DNA from: a virus
Length of the DNA stretch: 22,205 bases
Reading direction: 5' to 3' (one strand)
Virus record (IMG/VR): IMGVR_UViG_3300009151_000444
Span: 1 to 22,205 of that record
Shown one piece after another: positions 1 to 7,513 of this stretch (position 1 is its first letter; every line of letters begins with the position of its first letter). The notes under the pieces were generated by a model. It was not told the DNA's origin. It saw only the letters and a list, made by a program, of their open reading frames with translations, and searched no databases. The position numbers and the translations under genes are program-made.

Positions 1-1
1 A

Positions 2-103
2 GGTGATCCAGTAAAAGATAGCGAATTAGCAAATCAAGGTAATACCATTGTGTATAAAGAAGATTTAGCATTAGCTAGAATTATTCAATTGGCACGCGGA
101 TAA
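2..103 (+). CDS. C-terminal end of an unidentified protein
   Basis: An open frame enters from the left edge and gives 33 residues before a TAA at 101-103, ending in KEDLALARIIQLARG. The start lies outside the window. The codons (TTA, GAA, AAA, GAT) match the downstream phage genes, which supports real coding. No motif is recognisable in this fragment, so no function is offered. It lies about 200 bases upstream of the gp32 gene on the same strand. Confidence 0.6.
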   Translation, partial: GDPVKDSELANQGNTIVYKEDLALARIIQLARG

Positions 104-107
104 AGAT

Positions 108-161
108 ATGTCTAATCGATTAACTGAGTTAGATAGATTATTACAATTATCAAAATGGTAA
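108..161 (+). CDS. possible 17-residue peptide
   Basis: An ATG four bases after the preceding stop opens a short frame of 17 residues, beginning MSNRLTELDRLL and ending QLSKW. It could form one amphipathic helix. There is no convincing Shine-Dalgarno sequence (CGCGGATAAAGAT precedes the ATG), so translation would depend on coupling to the upstream gene. It may be a chance frame or the remnant of a longer gene. Confidence 0.2.
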   Translation: MSNRLTELDRLLQLSKW

Positions 162-191
162 AATTGCACTCAGTTTTGGTAAAAAAATAGA

Positions 192-220
192 TTGCAAAGA
201 TAAATAAAAACGCATACAAT
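192..220 (+). promoter_or_regulatory. weak sigma70-like promoter before gp32
   Basis: TTGCAA (192-197) and TACAAT (215-220) are separated by 17 bases. The -35 matches consensus at four of six positions and the -10 at five of six. Initiation would fall near 227, inside the stem-loop at 209-234, leaving a leader of about 80 bases before gp32. Confidence 0.3.
199..206 (+). promoter_or_regulatory. late-promoter-like box GATAAATA before gp32
   Basis: GATAAATA fits the NATAAATA late promoter motif known from T4-like phages. In T4 itself gene 32 is transcribed both before and during the late period. The motif is short and expected by chance in DNA this AT-rich, and it lies about 100 bases from the ATG, so this is a weak call. 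Confidence 0.25.
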
Positions 221-234
221 AGTACGTATGCGTT
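209..234. terminator. perfect 9-bp stem-loop upstream of gp32
   Basis: AACGCATAC (209-217) pairs exactly with GTATGCGTT (226-234) around an 8-base loop. The 3' flank on the + strand is only mildly T-rich. On the minus strand it is followed by TTTTTATTTATC, so it could stop transcription from either side. It most likely separates the gene cut by the left edge from gp32. It overlaps a possible promoter at 192-220. Confidence 0.5.
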
Positions 235-308
235 AGTTATTCAACTTAAACATTGAATATCAAAGGCACACAACGGAAAAACACAAAGGCTAATAATAGG
301 AGATAATC

Positions 309-1310
309 ATGGCAACTTTGGCAGAAATCAGAGCAAAATTAAAAGAAGCTGAATCACGTGGTTCAGACAACAATCAAAGATCAGGCGGAGATAATTCAAT
401 TTATCCTTTCTGGAACATCAAAGAAGGCGGTGAAGCCTTATTTCGTTTTTTACCTGATGGTAATACAAACAACACTTTTTTCTGGGTAGAACGTGCAATG
501 ATCAAATTGCCATTCAACGGAATCAAAGGTGAAACAGATAATAAACCTGTAACAGTACAAGTACCCTGCGTTGAAATGTATAACGATGGTTCGGTATGTC
601 CAATTCTTTCAGAAGTGCGTCCTTGGTTTAAGGATCCTGCATTAGAACAAATTGGTCGTAAATACTGGAAAAAACGTAGCTATATTTTCCAAGGGTTCGT
701 ATCTGAAGACGGGCTAAATGAGCAAGAAAAACCTGAAAATCCAATCCGTAGATTTATTATCGGTCCCCAAATCTTTACACTAATTCGTGCAGCATTAGTT
801 GATCCTGAATTAGAAGATTTACCAACAGACTATATCAATGGTATCGATTTCCGTTTGAAAAAAGGTAGTAAAGGCGGCTATGCTGACTACTCTACATCAA
901 ACTGGAGTCGTCGTACACGTCCACTAAGCGACATCGAGCAAGCAGCGATTGACAAAAATAATTTATTTAATTTGTCAGATTTCTTACCTAAAAAACCAAC
1001 TGAAGTTGAATTAAAAGTAATGAAAGAAATGTTTGAAGCTAGTGTCGATGGCGAACCATATGACATGGAACGTTGGGGGCAATACTTTAAACCTGCGGGC
1101 ATGAGCCAAGCAACAGGTGATCCAGTTAGAACACCGGCACCTGCTGCACCAATCGCAAAACCTGTAGTTGTCGAGTCGTATAGCGAAGATGATTACGTTG
1201 CGCCAATTCCGCAGCCTGCACCTGCAGTAGAACCTGCTGCTGACGCAACACCTGGTACAAATAGTCGTGCTCAAGATATCTTAGCACAGATTCGTAGTCG
1301 CGGTAACTAG
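309..1310 (+). CDS. 32: gp32 single-stranded DNA-binding protein
   Basis: This is the T4-type helix-destabilising protein that coats ssDNA during replication, recombination and repair and contacts the polymerase, UvsX/UvsY and gp41 machinery. Length is 333 residues against about 301 in T4. The N-terminal basic segment (residues 1-20) fits the cooperativity domain. The core has the family block around residues 83-110 (VPCVEM and CPILSEVRPWFKD). After about residue 255 comes a Pro/Ala-rich tail with a short acidic patch (SEDDY), ending in RAQDILAQIRSR. Only two cysteines (C87, C97) remain where T4 gp32 binds zinc with one His and three Cys. The ATG at 309 is chosen because AGGAGA lies seven bases upstream. 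It heads the recombination cluster and is followed by a strong hairpin terminator. Confidence 0.95.
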   Translation: MATLAEIRAKLKEAESRGSDNNQRSGGDNSIYPFWNIKEGGEALFRFLPDGNTNNTFFWVERAMIKLPFNGIKGETDNKPVTVQVPCVEMYNDGSVCPILSEVRPWFKDPALEQIGRKYWKKRSYIFQGFVSEDGLNEQEKPENPIRRFIIGPQIFTLIRAALVDPELEDLPTDYINGIDFRLKKGSKGGYADYSTSNWSRRTRPLSDIEQAAIDKNNLFNLSDFLPKKPTEVELKVMKEMFEASVDGEPYDMERWGQYFKPAGMSQATGDPVRTPAPAAPIAKPVVVESYSEDDYVAPIPQPAPAVEPAADATPGTNSRAQDILAQIRSRGN

Positions 1311-1322
1311 TAAGATTGGTAT

Positions 1323-1354
1323 AAGTGAGGGAAAGGTTTCCCTCACTTTCTGTT
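1323..1354 (+). terminator. hairpin terminator between gp32 and uvsX
   Basis: AAGTGAGGGAAA (1323-1334) is followed, after GG, by its exact complement TTTCCCTCACTT (1337-1348), then TCTGTT. The 12-bp symmetrical stem with a short T-rich tail looks like an intrinsic terminator or a 3'-end stabiliser for the abundant gp32 message. Some read-through into uvsX is likely, because no clear promoter is seen between the hairpin and the uvsX ATG. Confidence 0.75.
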
Positions 1355-1369
1355 CATAGGAGATTCAGG

Positions 1370-2440
1370 ATGGCTACAAAACCATTTGATTTAAGTAAAT
1401 TTAGAAAAACCCTAACTAAATCTATTGACGGTTTAGGCGTTGGATTCAATGACCCTACTGACTGGGTTTCAACTGGCAACTATGCCCTTAACTATCTTAT
1501 TAGTTCAGATTTTCACAAAGGCATTCCATTAGGCAAAGTAACTGTGTTTGCAGGCGAATCGGGTGCAGGCAAAAGTTATATTTGTTCTGGTAATATTATC
1601 AAACACGCACAAGAACAAGGTATCTATGTAGTGCTAATCGATACCGAAAATGCATTAGACGAATCATGGTTACACGCACTAGGTGTAGATACTACCGAAG
1701 AAAAACTTCTTAAACTTAATATGGCAATGATCGACGATGTTGCTAAAACTATTAGCGAGTTTATGAAAGAATATAAAGCATTGGAAGATAGACCAAAAGT
1801 ATTGTTTGTAATTGATTCGTTAGGTATGTTACTAACTCCGACTGATATTAACCAGTTCGAAGCAGGTGATCTAAAAGGTGATATGGGTCGTAAACCTAAG
1901 GCATTGACTGCTCTTGTAAGAAATTGTGTAAATATGTTTGGTAGTCACAATGTTGGATTAGTATGTACTAATCACACGTATGCAAGTCAAGATATGTTTG
2001 ATCCCGATGATAAGATCTCGGGCGGCGCTGGATTTGTATATGCTAGTTCTATTGTAGTTGCTATGAAAAAACTTAAACTAAAAGAAGATTCGGATGGTAA
2101 CAAAGTCAGTGAAGTAAATGGTATTCGTGCTGCGTGTAAGATTATGAAAACACGTTATGCTAAACCATTTGAAACACTTCAAATCAAAATTCCTTATACT
2201 ACAGGTATGAATCCTTACAGTGGGTTAGTTGACTTATTCGAGGGTAAAGGATTTTTGAAAAAGGACGGTAACAGTCTAAGATTTGATTTATCTAATGGAA
2301 CATCGATCAAGCAATTCCGTAAAGCATGGGAGCGAAATGAGAATGATTCATTAGATCAAATTATGCTTGACTATGTTGCAAACCCAATCTCTAAAGTCGA
2401 ATTCGAACCACAAGAGGAAATTGAACAAGATGTTGAATGA
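1370..2440 (+). CDS. uvsX: UvsX RecA-like recombinase
   Basis: UvsX forms the ATP-dependent presynaptic filament that drives strand invasion and recombination-dependent replication in T4-like phages. The 356-residue protein has Walker A GESGAGKS at residues 62-69, a Walker B-like strand (VLFVIDSLG) near residue 140, and the RecA-core segment with SGGAGFVYASSIV. The acidic tail (EPQEEIEQDVE) is like that of other UvsX proteins. The frame is open back to a GTG at 1325, but that lies inside the terminator hairpin. The ATG at 1370 has AGGAGATTCAGG just upstream and gives the family-like start MATKPFDLSKFRK. The 3' end overlaps the next gene by 11 bases. Confidence 0.97.
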   Translation: MATKPFDLSKFRKTLTKSIDGLGVGFNDPTDWVSTGNYALNYLISSDFHKGIPLGKVTVFAGESGAGKSYICSGNIIKHAQEQGIYVVLIDTENALDESWLHALGVDTTEEKLLKLNMAMIDDVAKTISEFMKEYKALEDRPKVLFVIDSLGMLLTPTDINQFEAGDLKGDMGRKPKALTALVRNCVNMFGSHNVGLVCTNHTYASQDMFDPDDKISGGAGFVYASSIVVAMKKLKLKEDSDGNKVSEVNGIRAACKIMKTRYAKPFETLQIKIPYTTGMNPYSGLVDLFEGKGFLKKDGNSLRFDLSNGTSIKQFRKAWERNENDSLDQIMLDYVANPISKVEFEPQEEIEQDVE

Positions 2441-2663
2441 AACACAAATCAATGAAGTATGGCTTTTATTTGCAGATTATATCGATAAAAAACAGACAGA
2501 TGTTGTCGCAGAAAGATATGTAGAGTTATTATCGGATCACGGTGTAAGTGATCGTACATTACAAAATTCTACAGGTGTTGATCAATATTTAGACCATGCA
2601 ATTGGGTATTTTTTAGAAGACAACGACGAACCTGATACAGGTAACGAAGAATTGGATTTTTAA
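2430..2663 (+). CDS. conserved hypothetical protein between uvsX and uvsY
   Basis: This 77-residue acidic protein has predicted helices (NEVWLLFADYIDKK; VAERYVELLSDHGVSD) and a very acidic C terminus (EDNDEPDTGNEELDF). A small protein of this kind between uvsX and uvsY recurs in marine T4-like phages, but I know of no function. The ATG at 2430 is chosen because AGAGGAA lies about ten bases upstream inside the end of uvsX; an earlier in-frame ATG at 2367 would overlap uvsX by 74 bases and lacks such a site. The stop is separated from the uvsY start by one base, so translation is probably coupled. Confidence 0.8.
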   Translation: MLNETQINEVWLLFADYIDKKQTDVVAERYVELLSDHGVSDRTLQNSTGVDQYLDHAIGYFLEDNDEPDTGNEELDF

Positions 2664-2664
2664 T

Positions 2665-3120
2665 ATGGGATGGTATTCTACTGTAACAAATGATATAACT
2701 AAAACACCTGCTGCTATTTCTTATTACGAAAATGAGATGATAGCAGCAAAAACCGAATGTCGAATTACTGGAAACATTGAAAGAAATGCAGCATGCATGC
2801 CCGGTATTGTAGAACAGCGTTTTAGTCAGTTACAAGAAATAGAAGCTATTTTAGAATACCTTAATATTGAGCTACGCAAATTAAAAAGCTATCATTTTCG
2901 AAAATATCTCGAGACCTATGCTCGTGCTCTTTCACAAAAAGAGTGCGACAGGTTTGTAGAAGGTGAAGAAGATGTTGTGGATTTTGAAAAAATTGTAAAC
3001 GAGTTTGCACTAGTAAGAAACAAGTGGTTAGGTATTACAAAGGGTTTAGATCAAAAGCAGTGGCAACTTACTAACATTGTTAAGTTACGAATTGCCGGCA
3101 TGGAAGATGCAACTATTTAA
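2665..3120 (+). CDS. uvsY: UvsY recombination mediator
   Basis: UvsY helps UvsX displace gp32 from ssDNA and assemble its filament. The 151-residue product (T4 UvsY is 137) shows the blocks conserved in marine T4-like UvsY proteins: TGNIERNAACMPGIVEQRFSQL near residues 37-58, then LNIELRKLKSYHFRKYLE, then VNEFALVRNKWLGITKGLDQ near the end. These blocks are largely helical, as expected for an oligomeric helical mediator. The gene follows the 77-residue gene with a one-base gap and no clear ribosome site of its own, so it is probably translated by coupling. A strong terminator follows. Confidence 0.93.
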   Translation: MGWYSTVTNDITKTPAAISYYENEMIAAKTECRITGNIERNAACMPGIVEQRFSQLQEIEAILEYLNIELRKLKSYHFRKYLETYARALSQKECDRFVEGEEDVVDFEKIVNEFALVRNKWLGITKGLDQKQWQLTNIVKLRIAGMEDATI

Positions 3121-3134
3121 TTTGTCCAAATACT

Positions 3135-3175
3135 AATAATAGGCCTTAAATACAGTATACAAGGCCTATTATTTT
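3135..3175 (+). terminator. intrinsic terminator after uvsY
   Basis: AATAATAGGCCTT (3135-3147) pairs perfectly with AAGGCCTATTATT (3161-3173) around a 13-base loop, with TTTT at the 3' edge (3172-3175). It closes the gp32-uvsX-uvsY transcription block just before the next promoter. Confidence 0.85.
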
Positions 3176-3185
3176 ATTTAAGTAG

Positions 3186-3214
3186 TTGACTTTTTTAACA
3201 TAATCACATATAAT
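3186..3214 (+). promoter_or_regulatory. sigma70-type promoter giving a leaderless mRNA
   Basis: TTGACT (3186-3191), a 17-base spacer and TATAAT (3209-3214) form an almost perfect sigma70 promoter right after the uvsY terminator. Only six bases separate the -10 box from the ATG at 3221, so normal initiation would fall on the A of the start codon and leave no room for a ribosome binding site. Confidence 0.85.
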
Positions 3215-3220
3215 ACTAAC

Positions 3221-4393
3221 ATGAATATTGACATCCTTTTAACTAACATAGTTAGTAACCAAACTCCAAAATTTGAAACATTAGTTAGCACACGAGATGC
3301 TAGAACGTTGAAAAGTCTTGCTAATGATGTCGCACATTTTCATTTCATTACAGAAAGTCAAGGCAACTTGATACTTAAAATTCTCAAAGAAAATTCCAAA
3401 AAGTTAGAACCGATAATCAATGATATGTCAGTTTACACTGATAATCCTGTTTGGTCGCATAGTTTTAGATATGTGAAGCCAGTAAGAAAAATGTCAATAG
3501 TGCAAGAGTTTTCTGATAGTTATATATCGATTGAATTTACATTTTGTTCGTTGTTGCGTAACACTATTCAAAAAGTAGCACAGGAACTTGACATTACATT
3601 ACTTGCATCTGGAAAATCATATGCTGCACCACTTTCTGAAGGAAATATCGTAGGCTTATGTGATTTATTATTACCTCATAATTTTGAGATTGATCAGGAA
3701 ATATTAGACTATTATACTACTATAAAGTCGTGGTCTAAAGAAGGAGTCACAGAACAATTTCATATTACTTCTATAACAAACACAAATTTTCAAAAACATC
3801 TAACACAAGAAATCGGAACAAATGTTGCATTAACTGATCCTATTATTAATGATCGAAGTATTAGATATCAATATTTAGTTAGCAACTCTGTTCCTAGCAA
3901 TACATTAACTGCAAATATTGCAAATCGCCAAACAGTAAAAGTTTGGGTTGATAGTACACAATATACATTGACTGAAGTTTTTAAATCGTTAATTGAATTA
4001 AAACGCACGCCAATTTTAGTAACATTTGATCCGTTTAACGAAAACATAAAAGATTTAGAAATGTTAGCAACTGCGTTAGATAACGTCAACATCACTAATA
4101 ATGTCGGAATATATTTTAGATTACCTAACGCTAAAGAAAGTGGAAGATTATTTAACGAATTAATTTCACTAAGGCAATACAACGCAATGTTAGACGATAC
4201 TACTGTTATCGTAGGGTTAGAATCACAAAAACTTCCAAAGTTCATTCTTAAAAACAATTGGAAACCAATGGCCGTAGTTACATTAAACAACATACTAAGA
4301 AGCGGAAAAGTTGCAGCACTTGCAAGCAATTGTGATTTAATAATATCATATTTTAATCGCGAACCAATAATACAGAGGCATACGTGGGAGTAA
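3221..4393 (+). CDS. unrecognised 390-residue protein upstream of uvsW
   Basis: I cannot assign a function. Residues about 38-62 contain a helical stretch with FITESQGNLILKILKEN, a pattern I associate loosely with N-terminal regions of some phage DNA-processing proteins. The C-terminal part (about 255-385) alternates hydrophobic strands and helices (TPILVTFDPF, DDTTVIVGLE, CDLIISYF), suggesting an alpha/beta domain. No Walker, TOPRIM or nuclease motif is clear. The ATG at 3221 is the first in frame and sits directly at the predicted transcription start. The 3' end overlaps the uvsW GTG by 10 bases. Its place between uvsY and uvsW suggests a role in recombination or replication, by context only. 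A 153-residue antisense frame inside it is judged a shadow. Confidence 0.85.
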   Translation: MNIDILLTNIVSNQTPKFETLVSTRDARTLKSLANDVAHFHFITESQGNLILKILKENSKKLEPIINDMSVYTDNPVWSHSFRYVKPVRKMSIVQEFSDSYISIEFTFCSLLRNTIQKVAQELDITLLASGKSYAAPLSEGNIVGLCDLLLPHNFEIDQEILDYYTTIKSWSKEGVTEQFHITSITNTNFQKHLTQEIGTNVALTDPIINDRSIRYQYLVSNSVPSNTLTANIANRQTVKVWVDSTQYTLTEVFKSLIELKRTPILVTFDPFNENIKDLEMLATALDNVNITNNVGIYFRLPNAKESGRLFNELISLRQYNAMLDDTTVIVGLESQKLPKFILKNNWKPMAVVTLNNILRSGKVAALASNCDLIISYFNREPIIQRHTWE

Positions 4394-5853
4394 GATTAAT
4401 AATAAAAGACGAAGTGAATATTAAGTTTGAAAACTTATCACTCGAAGCAAGAAAAAAACTAGCAGCAGCCTTTAAGTACGAAGACCCTACTGCACGTTAT
4501 CGCCCTGCATTTAAACTAGGTCGGTGGGACGGAAGTATTAGTTTGTTCGGATTAGGCGGCAACGGTTATATGAGCCAGCTTGAAAAAATACTTGAAATAC
4601 TGCATAATATGTACATTGATATCGAAGAAGTAATCGATAATCGCAAACCTTTTAATTTAAATTTCCCTACTGTAACCGAAAATTATTGGGCAGATTTAGG
4701 CAAGGTGTGGCCAGAAGGGCATCGATTTGCCGGTGAACCGATTGTACTACGTAGTGATCAAACTGAAGTTGTTAACAGGTTTTTTACAAATACACAAGCA
4801 TTACAAGAAGTAGCAACCGGTGCCGGTAAAACTATTATGACAGCTACATTGGCGCACTGTGCCGAAAGTTATGGACGTACTATTGTTATTGTTCCTAACA
4901 AAGATTTAGTAGAACAAACATTCGAAGACTTTATTAACGTTGAGTTAGATGTCGGTGTGTATTACGGTGATCGTAAAGATTTGAATAAAACACATACGAT
5001 ATGCACTTGGCAAAGTCTAAACATATTAGATAAGAAAAGTAAAAACTGGGATGCAGAAATTGCATATTCGCTAGCTGATTTTTTAGACGGTGTTAACACT
5101 GTAATTGTAGATGAAGTCCACATGGCAAAAGCCGATGTATTAAAAAATCTGCTAACACATAACTTATGCAACGCACCGATTCGTTGGGGTTTAACCGGAA
5201 CTGTGCCAAAAGCAAAACATGAAAATGAACAAATATTTGCAAGCATTGGTCCGGTAGTTGGCGGTATTAAGGCGCACGAACTACAAGACATGGGTATATT
5301 ATCAAATTGTCACGTTAACGTAAAGCAATTTATCGACCTGCGCGAATTTAAATCATATGCCGACGAATACAAATACTTAGTAACAAACACTGATCGATTA
5401 GTGTACATGTCAGCATTAATCAAATCCATTGCCGAATCCGGTAATACATTAGTCCTAGTCAATCGTATCGACACTGGAAAACAAATGTTAGAATTAATAG
5501 AAAATTCTACATTTATCTCAGGTGAAATCAAAACAAAAAATCGCAAAGAAGATTATGACGAATTTAAAACAAGTGACAGTAAGATATCAATTGCAACCTA
5601 CGGTGTTGCTGCAGTAGGATTAAACATTCCTCGTATCTTTAACTTAGTGTTAATCGAACCCGGAAAGAGTTTTACTAGAGTTATTCAAAGTATCGGTAGG
5701 GGCATTCGTAAAGCATCTGACAAGGACTTTGTACAAATATGGGATTTAACTTCAACATGCAAGTATGCAAAAAGCCATCTTACAGAACGAAAGAAGTTTT
5801 ACAAAGATGCAAGATACCCATTTACTATTGAAAAGATCGACTGGACCAAATAA
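4384..5853 (+). CDS. uvsW: UvsW recombination DNA/RNA helicase
   Basis: UvsW is a superfamily 2 helicase that branch-migrates recombination intermediates and unwinds R-loops, moving T4-type replication from origin-dependent to recombination-dependent initiation. Visible motifs are Walker A ATGAGKT (144-150), DEVH (243-246), motif III TGT (271-273) and motif VI QSIGRGIR (435-442). The N-terminal domain with KLGRWDGSISLF (44-55) is typical of UvsW. Length is 489 residues against about 500 in T4. Translation starts at a GTG (4384) preceded by AGAGG and overlaps the upstream stop by 10 bases. The stop shares one base with the next ATG (TAATG), so the whole block is translationally coupled. Confidence 0.97.
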   Translation: MGVRLIIKDEVNIKFENLSLEARKKLAAAFKYEDPTARYRPAFKLGRWDGSISLFGLGGNGYMSQLEKILEILHNMYIDIEEVIDNRKPFNLNFPTVTENYWADLGKVWPEGHRFAGEPIVLRSDQTEVVNRFFTNTQALQEVATGAGKTIMTATLAHCAESYGRTIVIVPNKDLVEQTFEDFINVELDVGVYYGDRKDLNKTHTICTWQSLNILDKKSKNWDAEIAYSLADFLDGVNTVIVDEVHMAKADVLKNLLTHNLCNAPIRWGLTGTVPKAKHENEQIFASIGPVVGGIKAHELQDMGILSNCHVNVKQFIDLREFKSYADEYKYLVTNTDRLVYMSALIKSIAESGNTLVLVNRIDTGKQMLELIENSTFISGEIKTKNRKEDYDEFKTSDSKISIATYGVAAVGLNIPRIFNLVLIEPGKSFTRVIQSIGRGIRKASDKDFVQIWDLTSTCKYAKSHLTERKKFYKDARYPFTIEKIDWTK

Positions 5854-6359
5854 TGCAAATATTAACATTACAAAATGAAACATTTTTACTAAACAATTTA
5901 CCCGACGAGGTAGATGATTCTACAAGATTTGCAGTACTCGACAACAGCAATCCGCTAGACCCTGATTTCTTTTTCATGCCGCTGGTATTTCTTGAATCAT
6001 TTAATGCACCTGCAATGGTGTTAAGAATCGGCGAAGACGAAATAACCATGCCAATTGATTGGTGCGTAGCAGTAGGTGATAGTTTTACTGCTGCACATAT
6101 AGAAGTATTGCCGCTAACTAGTTTAAATGATAGAGGATTTGAAGCACTTACATTTAACCCTCTTTCGGACCACAGGATTGAATTTAAGAAAATTGAAATT
6201 GTTAACTTTTACAACGATGTTAAATGGTACTTTCCTAAAATGAAAAATGGCCATTTATTAGCAACGCCTACTCGTGCTGGATCACAGCCTACGTGTGCGT
6301 ATTTTGTAAAAGAAGTATCGAGACAAAGTGAATTAATTCATTTAGACAAATTACTATAA
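5853..6359 (+). CDS. hypothetical protein coupled to uvsW
   Basis: This 168-residue protein is not recognised. It starts MQILTLQNETFLLNNLPDE and has a strand-rich middle (IGEDEITMPIDWCVAVGD) and a central FNPLSDHRIEFKKIEIVN segment, which suggests a mostly beta fold. No signal peptide, membrane segment or catalytic motif is seen. The ATG overlaps the uvsW stop by one base (TAATG) and no strong ribosome site precedes it, so expression should depend on uvsW translation. That coupling suggests a related function, but this is context only. Confidence 0.8.
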   Translation: MQILTLQNETFLLNNLPDEVDDSTRFAVLDNSNPLDPDFFFMPLVFLESFNAPAMVLRIGEDEITMPIDWCVAVGDSFTAAHIEVLPLTSLNDRGFEALTFNPLSDHRIEFKKIEIVNFYNDVKWYFPKMKNGHLLATPTRAGSQPTCAYFVKEVSRQSELIHLDKLL

Positions 6360-6367
6360 GGATTTTT

Positions 6368-6994
6368 ATGGCTCTAAAAGTAGCATATTTTACACCAACT
6401 GTTATAGCGGCGGATCAAGTTCCGCCTGTTGAATTTAGTAACCTGTTTCAATTAACGCAAGAACTACACTTACACACTGAGCTAGCCGAAACAGAAAACC
6501 CGTTTGTTAATATCAAAGGCGGCCAACATATTCAAATCTTGCCTTGCAAAATTGAGTTAGAAATTACTTGGTTAACTACTTGGATTGAAAGCGTCTGCCA
6601 GTTGTACATGGATGTAATTACTGAACAATCAGGTGTAACTGATTTAAAACTTTGCAAACCTAAAGTTACAAGTATTTGGACAATTCGACAATCTGCAGGA
6701 GATTATCAACCTGTTCATAGCCACCTTGGGAGTAACATCAGCGGAAACATTTATATAACATCACCTGATTTTGATTCAGAACCTGATCCTTCAAATGGAA
6801 GAATAGAATTCAAGCTACCGCAGTTAAAGGATATTTCAAGATTTATAATGACAGATACGTGGAAAACTCGGCCCGAAGCAGGTACGTTTGTTATTTTTCC
6901 AAGTTGTTTACCCCATACTGTTTATCCGTGGACAGGCACAGGATTACGCACTGTAGTATCATTCGAAGCTGTGATTGTCCCAAATGAAGACTAA
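6368..6994 (+). CDS. putative 2OG-Fe(II) oxygenase-like protein
   Basis: The 208-residue protein resembles the phage 2-oxoglutarate/Fe(II)-dependent oxygenase-like family. The pattern is a double-stranded beta-helix region with QPVHSHLGSNISGNIYI (residues 114-130, candidate iron ligands H117 and H119), a GRIEF strand, then TFVIFPSCLPHTVYPW (173-188) with the distal histidine H183 and an arginine at 194 that would bind 2-oxoglutarate. Such enzymes hydroxylate proteins, nucleobases or small molecules; the phage substrate is unknown. AAGGA precedes the ATG, eight bases after the upstream stop. It ends the uvsW transcription block just before the gp62 promoter. Confidence 0.75.
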   Translation: MALKVAYFTPTVIAADQVPPVEFSNLFQLTQELHLHTELAETENPFVNIKGGQHIQILPCKIELEITWLTTWIESVCQLYMDVITEQSGVTDLKLCKPKVTSIWTIRQSAGDYQPVHSHLGSNISGNIYITSPDFDSEPDPSNGRIEFKLPQLKDISRFIMTDTWKTRPEAGTFVIFPSCLPHTVYPWTGTGLRTVVSFEAVIVPNED

Positions 6995-6998
6995 AGTC

Positions 6999-7027
6999 TT
7001 TACAATACTAACTATATTTGTTAAAAT
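6999..7027 (+). promoter_or_regulatory. sigma70-type promoter giving a leaderless gp62 mRNA
   Basis: TTTACA (6999-7004), a 17-base spacer and TAAAAT (7022-7027) form a good sigma70 promoter. The gp62 ATG at 7034 lies six bases past the -10 box, the same geometry as the promoter at 3186. No Shine-Dalgarno sequence can fit, so the message should begin at the start codon. Confidence 0.7.
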
Positions 7028-7033
7028 AATACT

Positions 7034-7513
7034 ATGCAAGATAAAGTTGAATTAAAAGAAAAGATCGGAGCAGTAGATCAGCACATTAGCGAACTTTGGG
7101 ACGCAATGGACGAAACAAATCAAAAACTTCTTAAAAGTGAATTTTTTATTCTTAACCGTTACATTAGTAATGTTAAAGGACAATCTACTGCAATACAAGA
7201 ACACTTTGTGCTTACAGTTAACGAATACTTTAATAAGGATTGGAACTTAATACAAAAACATCCTAAGTTAGTTTGGCAGTTGTTGTGCATGTGTAGCCAC
7301 GAAAGTAAAAAAACATTCTTTCACGAATGGATCGGTTTTAAGAAAAAACAAGGCAACGATAATAAAAAGATAAAATTTTTATCGGAAATATATCCTAGTA
7401 TGAAAATAGATGAAATTGAAATAACTGCATCCTTGATGTCAGACAAGGAAATTAAAGAGCTGGCAAAGTTACACGGTATGGAAGATTCAGAAATCACTAA
7501 GAAAATGAAATGA
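7034..7513 (+). CDS. 62: gp62-like clamp loader small subunit
   Basis: In T4-like phages gp62 joins gp44 to load the gp45 sliding clamp for the polymerase. The 159-residue product carries the pattern I associate with gp62: SEFFILNRYISNVKG near residue 35-49, then LVWQLLCMCS, HEWIGFKKK, NKKIKFLSEIYP and the KIDEIEI segment near residue 122. T4 gp62 is 187 residues. The partner genes 44 and 45 are not in the window. The gene has its own leaderless-type promoter, and its stop overlaps the following ATG (ATGA). Confidence 0.85.
   Translation: MQDKVELKEKIGAVDQHISELWDAMDETNQKLLKSEFFILNRYISNVKGQSTAIQEHFVLTVNEYFNKDWNLIQKHPKLVWQLLCMCSHESKKTFFHEWIGFKKKQGNDNKKIKFLSEIYPSMKIDEIEITASLMSDKEIKELAKLHGMEDSEITKKMK

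Noticed and set aside
1325-1369. GTG start extending uvsX by 15 residues
   Set aside because: It lies inside the hairpin terminator and gives a start unlike UvsX proteins; the ATG at 1370 has AGGAGATT upstream.
3868-4329. 153-residue minus-strand frame
   Set aside because: Antisense shadow of the 390-residue gene; low-complexity hydrophobic content and no expression signals.
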